Shown in pieces: positions 32,701 to 40,020 of a stretch of DNA of 46,954 nucleotides (its first letter is position 1; each line of letters opens with the position of its first letter). The notes beneath the pieces are model-generated. The model was not told the origin of the DNA, made no database searches, and saw nothing but the letters and a program-made list of their open reading frames with translations. This DNA is from an uncultured Eubacteriales bacterium. GTDB taxonomy: Bacteria > Bacillota > Clostridia > Christensenellales > Aristaeellaceae. The DNA lies in contig CACWXY010000030.1 in assembly GCA_902764915.1 (NCBI GenBank), positions 1 through 46,954 of the forward strand. Reading direction: 5' to 3'. Position numbers and translations under genes: made by a program.

Positions 32701-35525
32701 TTGATGCCGTTGGATACCGTATCTACGGTGCCCTTGATCGCGTTCCACACCGTCGTGATGATGGTTTTGATCGTATTGACTACCGTAGAAACCACGGTTT
32801 TTATGGTATTCCATACCGTTGTGACGACCGTTTTGATTCCGTTCACCACGGCTGTAACATTGCCCTTGATTGTATTCCAGACTGTAGAAATCACAGTGGA
32901 AATGGCGGTCATTACCGTAGAAATCACGGTTTTGATCGTATTCCAAACGGTCGAGATATGGGTTTTGATGCCGTTCACCACTGTGGTTACCACCGTCTTG
33001 ATGGCATTCCAAACAGTGGAGAAGATGGTCTTAATGCCATTCAGCACCCCGGTAAAGAAGGACTTGATTCCGTTCCAAACCGTGGTGGCGGTCGTCTTGA
33101 TTCCATTCCAGGCATTCGTGACGAAGGTCTTAATGGCCGTCCATACCGTAGTAAAGGTCGTTTTGATCGTAGTCAGGGCCGTGGTAAAGAAGCCGGAGAT
33201 GGCGTTCCATACCGTGGTCGCCACCGACTTGATGCCATTGATCGCATTGGTGAAAAACGTCTTGATACTGGTCCACGTATTGACGAAAAAGTTCTTCACG
33301 CTCGTCCATACCGTATCCCAGTCTGTGCCGAACCAGCCGAGGAACACATTGGCAATGTTCTTCAGCATGTTGAGGACCGTAGAGAAAACGGATTTGATTC
33401 CGTTCCAGATCCCGGAGAAAATCTCCTTGACGCCGGTCCACGCCTGCTCCCAGTTTCCGGTGAAGATCCCGGCAAACACATCGAACAGGCCGGTCAGCAC
33501 ATCCAGTACGGTACCGAGGACCGTAGAGATTACTTCAAAAGCCGCCTCGAAAACGGGAGCCAGCACCTGACAGAAACCATCCCAGATGGCTTTCAGGACT
33601 TCGGTAATGTTTTTAAAGTCAAAGCCGAGGGCATTGAGCCGGTCGGTGATTCCCTGGGCAAAGGCCTGGAACTTTGTCTTGATGCCTTCCCAGATCGCAG
33701 TGATCTTATTGCGGAACTCCTCGTTGTTCTTCCAGAGGTTTACAAAGGCAGCAACCAGAACGGCGATCACAGCGACAACCGCCAGCACCGTACCGGACAC
33801 ACCACCGAGGGCCACCTTCAGAGCTTTGAATACACCACCGGATTTCTTCACGGCGCTTGTCACTTTCAGAACACCCTTGCCCAGCTGGGCAAATCCCTTC
33901 ATGGCTGTACCGACCTTGGTAACGACCGTACCCAGTACCACCAGCAGCGGGCCGATAGCAGCTGCCAAGGCAGCAACTTTCAGGATGGTCTTCTTCTGGG
34001 CCTCGCTCATGCCGTTGAGCTTATCCACAAAAGCCTGTACCTTGGAGACCACGGCGCGGATGGCGGGCATGAGCAGTTCACCAAAGGAAATGGCCAGCTC
34101 CTCCAGCTGAGATTTCAGGATGGTGAGCTGACCTTTCAGGTTGTCCTGCATCGTAGCGGCCATCTTCTCAGAGACGCCGTTGTACTCTTCCACCCACTCG
34201 ATACCCTTCTCCAGCGCCTCGGACATGGGGATGATCGCGCCGTCCTTGGTCTTCACAAAGGTGTCAGAGCAGGTATCAATGGAGGAGGACAGTTTTTCGA
34301 TGTCTTCCGGAGCCGCGTTCATGAGTGCGAGGAAGCCGGACATGGCATTCTTACCCACCAGTGCCTCCGCCGCCTGCGCCTTCTCGGATTCGGTCATCTG
34401 AGCAAAAGCGCCCCGGCAGTCACCCAGGATGTCCGTCAGTCCTCGCATGGACCCATCCGCGTTGGTGGTCTGGATGGTCACATCGCCCAGCGCCTTGCCG
34501 GAGAGCTTTACCTCGCCGGTCAGGTTGTTCATGATGGTACGAAGGGCCGTACCGGCCTGGCTGCCCTTGATACCACTGTTGGCCATGAGGCCGATCGCTT
34601 CAGCTGTGTCCTCTGCGGAGAAACCCAAGGCACCGGCGATAGGCGCACAGTACTTGAAGGTTTCGCCCATCATGGACACGTTGGTATTGGCGTTGCTGGA
34701 TGCCGCCGCCAGGATATCTGCGAAGTGACCGGAGTCCTCGGCCTTCAAGCCAAAAGCGGTCAGAGCGTCGGTTACGATATCCGAGGTCGTCGCCAGGTCT
34801 TCACCGGAAGCCGCTGCCAGGCTCATAATGCCGTCGATACCGGAAACCATGTCGCCAGTCTTCCAGCCTGCCATGGCCATATATTCGAAGGCAGATGCGG
34901 CCTCGGTCGCGGAGAACTTTGTCTTGGCACCCATCTCGCGGGCCTTATCCCGGAGGGTTTGAAGATCCTCTCCGGTCGCACCGGAAATCGCGGAGACCTT
35001 CGACATTCCTTCATCGAAGTCAGCCGCTGTCTTTACCGCCGCCGTGCCAGCCGCCAGAATAGGAGCCGTCACATGAGTGGTGAGGGTCTTACCTGCGCTT
35101 GTGATGGACTGGCCAACCTGCTCAAACTTGCCGCCGACCTCTTCGATCTTTGCCAGGGTGGCGTTGGTGGAAGACGCCTGGGATTCCAGGGTCTTCAGCG
35201 CCTGCTCCGTTTCCTGGATCTCCCGCTGCAGCGCATCATACTGTTCCTGGGTGATCTCACCCTTCTGCAGCTGTTCATTGGCCTGCTCCGCCGCCGTTTT
35301 CAGAGTGGACAGCTTTTCCTTGGTTTCCTTTATGGCGTCTCCCAGGAGGCGCTGCTTCTGTGCGACCAGCTCGGTATTGGAGGGATCAAGCTTCAGCAAT
35401 TTTTCTACATCTTTCAGCTGAGACTGCGTGCTTTTGATTTCCTTATTGACACCCTGCAATGCAGTGGTCAGTTTTGTGGTATCGCCGCCGATCTCAACGG
35501 TAATGCCTTGAATTCTGCCAGCCAT
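29790..35525 (-). CDS. tape measure protein, TP901 type, with long 11-residue repeats (1911 aa)
   Basis: Sets tail length and is ejected with the DNA. A coiled-coil N-terminus (about 30-135) is followed by the TP901 core (about 160-480: SAISGATGEDLQTLRDKARE, FEYMAMAGWKTGDMVSGIDG). Hydrophobic segments lie near 515-540 and 575-600. Residues about 740-1365 are nearly pure 11-residue repeats (TTVWNAIKTVV, TTVVNGIKTHI). Similar NTTTSWNSIKTTI units recur near the end. A second module, FLHFSVPDTGPLADMQTWMP, appears twice (about 1450 and 1815). The size suggests a tail near 280 nm at 0.15 nm per residue (my estimate). GGAGGGATGATCC precedes the ATG. Confidence 0.93.
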   Translation of the reverse strand: MAGRIQGITVEIGGDTTKLTTALQGVNKEIKSTQSQLKDVEKLLKLDPSNTELVAQKQRLLGDAIKETKEKLSTLKTAAEQANEQLQKGEITQEQYDALQREIQETEQALKTLESQASSTNATLAKIEEVGGKFEQVGQSITSAGKTLTTHVTAPILAAGTAAVKTAADFDEGMSKVSAISGATGEDLQTLRDKAREMGAKTKFSATEAASAFEYMAMAGWKTGDMVSGIDGIMSLAAASGEDLATTSDIVTDALTAFGLKAEDSGHFADILAAASSNANTNVSMMGETFKYCAPIAGALGFSAEDTAEAIGLMANSGIKGSQAGTALRTIMNNLTGEVKLSGKALGDVTIQTTNADGSMRGLTDILGDCRGAFAQMTESEKAQAAEALVGKNAMSGFLALMNAAPEDIEKLSSSIDTCSDTFVKTKDGAIIPMSEALEKGIEWVEEYNGVSEKMAATMQDNLKGQLTILKSQLEELAISFGELLMPAIRAVVSKVQAFVDKLNGMSEAQKKTILKVAALAAAIGPLLVVLGTVVTKVGTAMKGFAQLGKGVLKVTSAVKKSGGVFKALKVALGGVSGTVLAVVAVIAVLVAAFVNLWKNNEEFRNKITAIWEGIKTKFQAFAQGITDRLNALGFDFKNITEVLKAIWDGFCQVLAPVFEAAFEVISTVLGTVLDVLTGLFDVFAGIFTGNWEQAWTGVKEIFSGIWNGIKSVFSTVLNMLKNIANVFLGWFGTDWDTVWTSVKNFFVNTWTSIKTFFTNAINGIKSVATTVWNAISGFFTTALTTIKTTFTTVWTAIKTFVTNAWNGIKTTATTVWNGIKSFFTGVLNGIKTIFSTVWNAIKTVVTTVVNGIKTHISTVWNTIKTVISTVMTAISTVISTVWNTIKGNVTAVVNGIKTVVTTVWNTIKTVVSTVVNTIKTIITTVWNAIKGTVDTVSNGIKSGQMTVWGAIKTVISTIINTIKTIITTVWNAIKTVVTTVMSGISTVISTVWGTIKTVVTNTVNGIKTVITTVWNAIKTTVTTVLNGIKAVITNAWNTIKTVVTTVVNAIKTVISTVWNGIKTTVTTVGNGIKTAVTTAWNGIKTTVTTVANGIKTGVTTAWNGMKSAVTTATSALKTGVTTAWNGLKTGVTTVTNGIKTGVTTAWNGMKSAVTTATSGLKTAVSTAWTSLKTSVSTTVNGLKTSVTTAWNGLKTSVTTAMNGLKTSVSTAWTSLKTSVSTTVNGLKTSVTTAWNGLKSSVTTAMNGLKTSITTAWTALKTSVSTTVNSLKTSVTTAWNGLKTSVTSAMNGLKSSVTSAWNSLKSSVTSTVNSLKSSVTSAWNGLKSTVTSAVNGLKTSVTTAWTNIKTSVSNTVNNLKTAVSTGFQNMLSAISGKISSIKEKITGGFNSAKEAVSGVISSAVSWGSDLVSNIASGISGAIDKVKSAASSVASAIRNFLHFSVPDTGPLADMQTWMPDFMNNLASGISGNVSLVESAANGLSTTLSNSIKTSMAAVQTTYTQAWTQIATSTTAAATSVTTAVKTAWTQVQTATTQSWQKIGQVVTQGMTQIQSGISKVSSAIKQVMSTAWSGTGSNTSSMWKQMQQTVNSTCTAMRSTVTTATGVIKNTVANAWTAVNSNTTTSWNSIKTTITSALTSIRTSVDTAMGVIKNTIANTWTAVVSNTTTSWNTIKTTITTTLETMKTSVTNAMAAIKKTFSDAFTDIANTVKTKMGEANTNMTSALNTMKTNVSTACSAIKTSVGSYLNMSSDAYVWGRDICISMANGINDNAWRVTNAARSLANSVDDILGFSVPEEGPLSHADEYMPDFMELLAKGIKDSKRVLLNTIRDLAGTVGTAFTSLSLPEISGPQMALAGGGAAGGVTNNRSMTINGLSVNINGYEAKDDNDLADTIVHRINDMLNEDDSVWGK
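31430..33310 (-). repeat. 33-bp periodic repeat tract inside the tape measure gene
   Basis: The DNA repeats with a 33-base period (11 codons), and alternate units carry a tryptophan codon or a Val/Gly, giving a 66-base super-period. By region length about 55-57 units are present. The 3' part (31430-32100) uses TTAWNGLKTSV/TTVNGLKTSV units, the 5' part TTVWNAIKTVV units, so at least two rounds of expansion are visible. Confidence 0.85.
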
Positions 35526-35559
35526 GGATCATCCCTCCCTTCTGTCTGCGTTCAGGCGG

Positions 35560-35877
35560 TTATTCAGCAGCACCCGGCTGCAAAAAAGGAGCCAATGGAT
35601 GTTCAGCCATCAGCTCCCGAGTACGTTTCAGGTTCTTCTGTTTAAGGGCTTCTGCCCTGCGGATAAACTGCTCTTTCACCGGTTTCATCCGGATCAGATT
35701 CCGCATCCTGGTATATTCCGCGATGTCCGCCCGGAGCGCCGAGTCCGTTGCACACACCGGATAGACCTCGCTGCATGCCGGGCACCGGAAAAAGGTGAAC
35801 TCGATATCGCCCTCCAGATAGGTTTCCGGCATGATGGACTCTTACACGGCAGAACACTTGTCGCATTTAATCTGCAT
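35560..35877 (-). pseudogene. zinc-ribbon tail-region protein split by an in-frame TAA
   Basis: Translation should start at 35877 (GGGGAG, six-base spacer) with MQIKCDKCSAV, then meets TAA at 35842-35844. The same frame resumes as ESIMPETYLEGDIEFTFFRCPACSEVYPVC. The CDKC and CPAC pairs are the two knuckles of a zinc ribbon, so they belong to one protein. The ATG at 35832 could restart translation but would lack the first knuckle and has a poor ribosome site. The rest (RMRNLIRMKPVKEQFIRRAE) is helical. Position between tail chaperone and tape measure genes suggests a structural or regulatory phage protein of unknown function. Confidence 0.7.
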
Positions 35878-35925
35878 GGTTTTCTCCCCGTTTTAAGAAA
35901 TAGGTATCGGACTACATGAAATTTT

Positions 35926-35946
35926 TGCGGCAATCCGCACTTTTTT
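35926..35946 (+). terminator. plus-strand hairpin and T-run antisense to the tail operon
   Basis: TGCGG-CAAT-CCGCA followed by C and six T on the plus strand. It faces against the tail operon, in the 70-base gap between the chaperone fusion end and the zinc-ribbon gene. On the minus strand it is not followed by T, so operon transcription should pass. Confidence 0.4.
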
Positions 35947-35949
35947 CAC

Positions 35950-36140
35950 TTAGAACTTGTCGAAGTCCGACTGCGAGGCCTGCTCCTTCCATTCCATGGA
36001 GTCCCGGCTCTTCTCGTTGAACATATCGTTGACGCTGCCGATGGTCAGAAGATCTAAATCGGCAATGTTCAGACCCAGCTCCACACAGCGGAGCATAAAC
36101 AGAGCGGTTGTCATCGGCCGCTCTGTCTTTCTCAGTTTTT
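35950..36140 (-). CDS. tail assembly chaperone, frameshift extension (gpT-like)
   Basis: About 60 codons in the -1 frame relative to the 36132-36491 gene, reading KLRKTERPMTTALFMLRCVE....DMFNEKSRDSMEWKEQ. It has no good ribosome site at its internal ATG (MTTALF). It overlaps the end of the preceding gene at an AAAAAAC slippery heptamer. As with lambda G/GT, the fused protein would be made by a small fraction of ribosomes and would recruit tail protein to the tape measure. Fusion length is about 180 residues. Confidence 0.75.
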
Positions 36141-36491
36141 TCTTGCGGGCACCGTGGTCTTGATGTTCATGCCCCACAGGTCGATCAGCTCCGGCAGGAT
36201 CTGATAGATACTGAAGGTGTTGAACTGATCCAGCCATTCATCCGGGCTGTCATACTTCTGATCCGGATGCGCAGCCGACCACATGACGAAGGCCAGGTCC
36301 TCAAACATCTCCAGGGAGAAACCGTCGAGGGTGGATGCTTCCTCGTCCTGATCCTTGATGGTATCGTTCAGGACCATCAGATCCTTGTACACGTCGCGTC
36401 CGAACTTGTTTCTATAGATACGGGGAATGGCTGCGGAAGCCTTGAATTCCACCGGATTGCCGTCGATCTCAATTTTCTTAGTCACTGCCAT
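36132..36491 (-). CDS. tail assembly chaperone (gpG-like, 119 aa)
   Basis: Lies between the major tail protein and the tape measure gene, the standard place for the chaperone. Sequence MAVTKKIEIDGNPVEFKASA, IPRIYRNKFGRDVYKDLMVL and DLAFVMWSAAHPDQKYDSP matches small phage tail-assembly proteins of Firmicutes. It ends in PARKN just at the A AAA AAC heptamer and TGA. The start is supported by GGGAG upstream. It should bind the tape measure protein before tail-tube polymerisation. Confidence 0.82.
   Translation of the reverse strand: MAVTKKIEIDGNPVEFKASAAIPRIYRNKFGRDVYKDLMVLNDTIKDQDEEASTLDGFSLEMFEDLAFVMWSAAHPDQKYDSPDEWLDQFNTFSIYQILPELIDLWGMNIKTTVPARKN
36135..36141 (-). promoter_or_regulatory. 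programmed -1 frameshift site A AAA AAC
   Basis: In the zero frame the codons are AGA AAA AAC TGA. The heptamer A AAA AAC permits both tRNAs to slip back one base, giving the frame that continues CTG AGA AAG. The stop codon immediately follows, as at many programmed sites. I see no firm downstream stem. Confidence 0.75.
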
Positions 36492-36556
36492 GGTGTTTTT
36501 CTCCCTTCAAAATTCATGTAGATTGGGCGGGGAGTATTTCATCCCCGCCGCTAAAA

Positions 36557-37186
36557 TCAGCCGTTGGGCTCGGTATTGTCGCCGCCAGAGGTGTTGTCGT
36601 CGCCTTCATCCTCTTCCGGCGTGACGGGAGGCATATACACCTCGTCATACCAGCTGTCATAGACAGCCTTGCTGGTGTTGGTGCTGGTCTTGGCCTTCAC
36701 ATAGCCATTGGCCAGCGCGGAAGCGATCAGGGACAGTTCCTCGGTCTGGACTTCCTTCTCGTCTTCCTTGGTCTCGCCCTCCATCGAAGGACGGGACGCA
36801 CTGCAGCAGTACAGCACATGGCGGATGGCCTTCGCATCGCCCGTGAACTCGAACAGCAGAGCGAAGCGCTCGAAGGTGTTGTTGGCGTTCTCGGCCAGCA
36901 CGCCGTTGGCATCCTCTTCCTCATGCAGGATATCCTTGAGGAATTCCTCCGGGATCAAGGCCAGCTCCAGGTCGCCCTCATAACCGGCGTTGTTGTTGAT
37001 CACGAAATACACGATGTCGTCGGCGTAGAAATTCTCGTTCTCGCCTTCAGGGTCCATTGACAGGGAAACCGCGCCGGGCAGCCGCACCGGCTTGGCATAG
37101 GTGACGTTGCCATCTTCATCGAAGGTGGCCTTGGCATAGTGGGCATTCTTCAGACCGAATCGGACCTTGTTTTTCTTCTTGCTCAT
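36557..37186 (-). CDS. major tail protein, phi13-like (209 aa)
   Basis: Builds the tail tube. The sequence MSKKKNKVRFGLKNAHYA, KPVRLPGAVSLSMDPEGENENFYADD and YEGDLELALIPEEFLKDIL is typical of the phi13-type major tail family of Firmicutes phages. The C-terminal acidic tail (PEEDEGDDNTSGGDNTEPNG) is low-complexity. The ATG has GGAGTAACCT upstream and lies three bases from the end of the preceding gene. It is followed by the chaperone pair, as expected. Confidence 0.9.
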   Translation of the reverse strand: MSKKKNKVRFGLKNAHYAKATFDEDGNVTYAKPVRLPGAVSLSMDPEGENENFYADDIVYFVINNNAGYEGDLELALIPEEFLKDILHEEEDANGVLAENANNTFERFALLFEFTGDAKAIRHVLYCCSASRPSMEGETKEDEKEVQTEELSLIASALANGYVKAKTSTNTSKAVYDSWYDEVYMPPVTPEEDEGDDNTSGGDNTEPNG

Positions 37187-37189
37187 AGG

Positions 37190-37558
37190 TTACTCCTCAC
37201 TTTCCGGCTCCTCGGAGCCATCTTCGTCCTCATACTGCAGGTCCAGCGTGACCTCATAGAGGACCTCGTACATCTTCTCTTCCTCGATCCACACCTCGGA
37301 TTTATGGAAGAACATCTCATGCTCCGTAAGGAGCCGTTCCACCCGCTGCTCCAGGGGCGGATTCTTTTCGTCGGTGTACAGCTCGATGTCCAGCTCATGC
37401 AGCTGGTAGTACACCGTGTTATCCGCTCCCATCGGGATGTTTTTCGGATACAGGAAACAGAGAAAAGGCGGGTCCGGAGACTCGCCCTCTGCAAAATGGT
37501 CATAGGCGATGGGGAGTGAAAGCTCCTCCAGCACCTCAAATACATCATTGTGTGTCAT
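37190..37558 (-). CDS. tail completion / terminator protein (122 aa)
   Basis: Start taken at ATG 37558 (MTHNDVFEVLEELSL) because GGGG lies eight bases before it; a GTG at 37567 overlaps the previous stop but is too close to the ribosome site. The sequence (PPFLCFLYPKNIPMGADN, LHELDIELYTDEKNPPLEQRVERLL) has the character of small tail-terminator proteins that sit between gp10 and the major tail gene. The acidic C-terminus (DEDGSEEPESEE) is unusual. It probably caps the tail tube and joins it to the head. Confidence 0.72.
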   Translation of the reverse strand: MTHNDVFEVLEELSLPIAYDHFAEGESPDPPFLCFLYPKNIPMGADNTVYYQLHELDIELYTDEKNPPLEQRVERLLTEHEMFFHKSEVWIEEEKMYEVLYEVTLDLQYEDEDGSEEPESEE

Positions 37559-37563
37559 CGCAT

Positions 37564-37944
37564 TCACCCCTTCAGTGCCTGCTCCACCAGGCCCTCGAAC
37601 AGCTCGATGCCCATCTCCTCGGCAGGCGCGATATGCGGGATCGCCCGGACACGGCCGCCTCCTCGCTTGGCGTGACCCTTTTCCAGCAGATGCGTCAGCA
37701 TATACCGGGAGGGTGAATACACCGTCTGCTCCAGGCTGGTGCTGCTCTCAGCCGTGGTCTTTACCTTCCAGCTTTTTGCGTACCGGCCTGTCCGCACCGG
37801 AGCGGAGCCATTGATCTGGTCTTTCACAGCCTTGGCGGATTTCTTCACCGCCTTTTTCACATCTTCCGTGGCAAGGTCGGCGTATTCTTTCAAGCCTTCA
37901 TTAATGGCATCAGCCAGGCCATCGATCGGTATGGTCTTTCCCAT
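37564..37944 (-). CDS. HK97 gp10-like tail/neck protein (126 aa)
   Basis: Matches the HK97 gp10 family: IDGLADAINEGLKEYADLA, KKAVKKSAKAVKDQINGSAP and TGRYAKSWKVK with LLEKGHAKRGGGRVRAIPHIAP. Start at ATG 37944, forming TGATG with the stop of the head-closure gene, and with GGGAGG upstream. This protein joins tail and neck during assembly. Spacing to the next gene is a few bases. Confidence 0.85.
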   Translation of the reverse strand: MGKTIPIDGLADAINEGLKEYADLATEDVKKAVKKSAKAVKDQINGSAPVRTGRYAKSWKVKTTAESSTSLEQTVYSPSRYMLTHLLEKGHAKRGGGRVRAIPHIAPAEEMGIELFEGLVEQALKG

Positions 37945-38291
37945 CACGCGCCTCCCTTCTTCTGCAGCTTGCAGACGATCCGGATGGTTTTCTTCTGGTA
38001 ATTCATAAAATCCACCGTCTGGATGTCGTAGCTGTCTCCATGGAAAGCGACCCGGAAGTGTGTGCTGTCCAGGTCTTTCAGCTCATCACAGTACCGCACC
38101 TCAAAGTTAATGGTCCGCTCCTCCATCGTGGTAGCCGCCTCATTCTCCTTGTCATATTGATAGGTGCTGGCGTAGGTGAAGCAGGTGTAGTAATCTGTCC
38201 ATACGTTCTTGTGGTTCCCGTACTTATCGGTCACCACCGTGTTCTTCTGTATGCTGATCCGCTCATTAAAGCGGGCAATGTCTCGCTCCAT
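37944..38291 (-). CDS. head closure protein / head-tail adaptor (115 aa)
   Basis: SPP1 gp16/HK97-adaptor type. The sequence MERDIARFNERISIQKNTVV, DKYGNHKNVWTDYYTCFTYA and FRVAFHGDSYDIQTVDFMNY is characteristic. It seals the connector after DNA packaging. The ATG overlaps the stop of the connector gene (TGATG), and its end overlaps the next gene, so the three are coupled. Confidence 0.85.
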   Translation of the reverse strand: MERDIARFNERISIQKNTVVTDKYGNHKNVWTDYYTCFTYASTYQYDKENEAATTMEERTINFEVRYCDELKDLDSTHFRVAFHGDSYDIQTVDFMNYQKKTIRIVCKLQKKGGA

Positions 38292-38632
38292 CAGAACACC
38301 CCTTCCCGAACAGAGGACAGCAGGTTCCGAAGCGTCATCACCAGATCGTGATGGTCCGCCTGCTCCCGGTGCTCGTACAGATATCCAAGGGCATAAAGCA
38401 CAGCGGAAATCAGTAGGGCTTTGAGCTGAGCGGTCTCTGCCTGATTGAGATCTGTGCCGCGTATGGTCACGGTCTCATCGGTACACACCGCATTCCACTC
38501 CGCAGCGTTCATTCGTGCCACATCCGTGATGATTTTCTCCGCAGAGGACAGGAGGCTTCCGATCAGGTCATCATCCATGCCGCTATCCACCCGCAGATAC
38601 GATTTGGCTTCAGCCAGGGTAATCAGACTCAT
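38291..38632 (-). CDS. head-tail connector protein, gp6-like (113 aa)
   Basis: MSLITLAEAKSYLRVDSGMD and DDDLIGSLLSSAEKIITDVA are diagnostic of the HK97 gp6/YqbG-type adaptor that forms a ring below the portal. Start at ATG 38632 with GGAGG upstream (an earlier TTG at 38638 is less likely). The protein is all-helical. It lies right after the capsid gene, as usual. Confidence 0.87.
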   Translation of the reverse strand: MSLITLAEAKSYLRVDSGMDDDLIGSLLSSAEKIITDVARMNAAEWNAVCTDETVTIRGTDLNQAETAQLKALLISAVLYALGYLYEHREQADHHDLVMTLRNLLSSVREGVF

Positions 38633-38658
38633 ATCCAAAGCCTCCTCTCAAAGAGTCA

Positions 38659-38685
38659 GGGAGCTGAGGCACTTCCCCAGCCCCC
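38659..38685 (-). other. stem-loop between capsid and connector genes
   Basis: GGGAGCTGAGG and CCCCAGCCCC pair with minor mismatches immediately after the capsid stop. The following bases are not a clean T-run, so termination is doubtful. It may stabilise the capsid mRNA or slow transcription, lowering expression of downstream genes relative to the capsid. Confidence 0.35.
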
Positions 38686-38693
38686 TTTTACGA

Positions 38694-39947
38694 TCAGCCG
38701 TTCGCGCCTTCGTCCGGGTCAGTGGTCGGGGTGGTGTTGGTGGTCTTGGTACCGGCCATCTTCAGCACCTTCACGGATTCGGGCAGGATCAGACGACCGT
38801 CCACACGCTGAGTGGTCAGGAAGCCGACCTGGTCGGTACGGGCATACAGCTCGTTCAGACGACGGAAGGTGCGGTTCTGACGGTCAGCCACCCAGTAGTT
38901 CTTGAGGTCGCCGAACAGCAGGACCTTCTCGCCCTTGGCAATGCCGGGCATGAAGGAGCTGGTGCGGATCGGGCGGCCCAGAATGGTATCGGGCTTGGCC
39001 ACATCCAGAGAGGGCTTCCAGATGTAGTTGTCGTTCTTGTCCTTCAGCTTCATCAGCTGCAGGAGCAGGGTCTCGTTGCAGACGAACTGAGCGCTGCGGC
39101 GATACGGGGACTTCAGGCTGTAGTAGAGATCGAAAATCTCATCGAAGGTCACGAGGTCCTCACCCTGAGCCGTCACACCCAGTTCCGCTCCGCCGACATC
39201 GGCCAGGATGCCCAGGGGCTTCTTATCACCGTCGCCGGTGAAGAAGGCACGCTCCTCGGCGTTGCCCATGCACACACCGAAGCGGGCCGCGATGTAGGAA
39301 GCCAGGTCGAAAGCGGAGTCATGCAGGAGCTCGTTGGAGATCTTGATCATGGTGCCCAGCTTGTAAGCGGACAGAGTGGTCTGACCGAACTTGGTGTTGG
39401 TCTCGGGGATCTCCTCGCCCTCATCGATCCACTGCGCCTCCATGGTATCGTTGGCGATAGGGATCTTGCGGGTGCCGCTGTTGGTGCGGATGACGGTCGC
39501 CAGCTGACGGAAGATGTTATTCTCCTCCAGGGCCTGAACGAGCTTGCGCTCGAACTCGTCGGGAACGGTATAGCCGCCCTCGGTGTCCTCGCCCACAGAC
39601 AGGGCATTGCGAACCGCGAACTGATCGCCCTGGTTGCGGATCATGTTCCAGAAGGCACCGGCGTATTCGTCAGTCGCGGTGGGAGCCACATTCTCTGCCT
39701 TACGGCTCATGGGCTTGTTGGTGACGGGATGCGTGGTGGGCTGGGAAAGCTGGGCATCAAAAGCCGCCTGCTCCTCCAGACGCTGAATCTCCGCTCCGAG
39801 TGCCTGCACATCCGCAGCCATCTTGTTGTACTGCTCGACGGCGGAAGCCTCCACGAGGCCGTTGTCGCCGCGATGCTCCTCCAGGAAATTCTTGGTCTGC
39901 TCCCAGAGGGTATTGCGCTTATTGCGCAGTTCCATAATCTTATTCAT
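38694..39947 (-). CDS. major capsid protein, HK97 fold (417 aa)
   Basis: An N-terminal coiled-coil scaffold (about 1-100, MNKIMELRNKRNTLWEQT, LGAEIQRLEEQAAFDAQL) is followed by the HK97 core: GGYTVPDEFERKLVQALEEN, IPIANDTMEAQWIDEGEEIP, TMIKISNELLHDSAFDLASY and RPIRTSSFMPG. The scaffold should be removed by the ClpP-like protease encoded upstream. GGAGAAAGAGGTATCTC precedes the ATG. The C-terminal residues (TNTTPTTDPDEGANG) are disordered. Confidence 0.95.
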   Translation of the reverse strand: MNKIMELRNKRNTLWEQTKNFLEEHRGDNGLVEASAVEQYNKMAADVQALGAEIQRLEEQAAFDAQLSQPTTHPVTNKPMSRKAENVAPTATDEYAGAFWNMIRNQGDQFAVRNALSVGEDTEGGYTVPDEFERKLVQALEENNIFRQLATVIRTNSGTRKIPIANDTMEAQWIDEGEEIPETNTKFGQTTLSAYKLGTMIKISNELLHDSAFDLASYIAARFGVCMGNAEERAFFTGDGDKKPLGILADVGGAELGVTAQGEDLVTFDEIFDLYYSLKSPYRRSAQFVCNETLLLQLMKLKDKNDNYIWKPSLDVAKPDTILGRPIRTSSFMPGIAKGEKVLLFGDLKNYWVADRQNRTFRRLNELYARTDQVGFLTTQRVDGRLILPESVKVLKMAGTKTTNTTPTTDPDEGANG

Positions 39948-40020
39948 GAGATACCTCTTTCTCCGGAGAATTCGCTCCGGTCGTCATTGTGTTTGGGGCA
40001 TAAAGAAAGCTGGGGCAGCA

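Noticed and set aside
30120..33570. Several long plus-strand frames opposite the tape measure gene
   Set aside because: They mirror the 33-base repeats of the tape measure gene and have repeat-derived low complexity; no ribosome sites.
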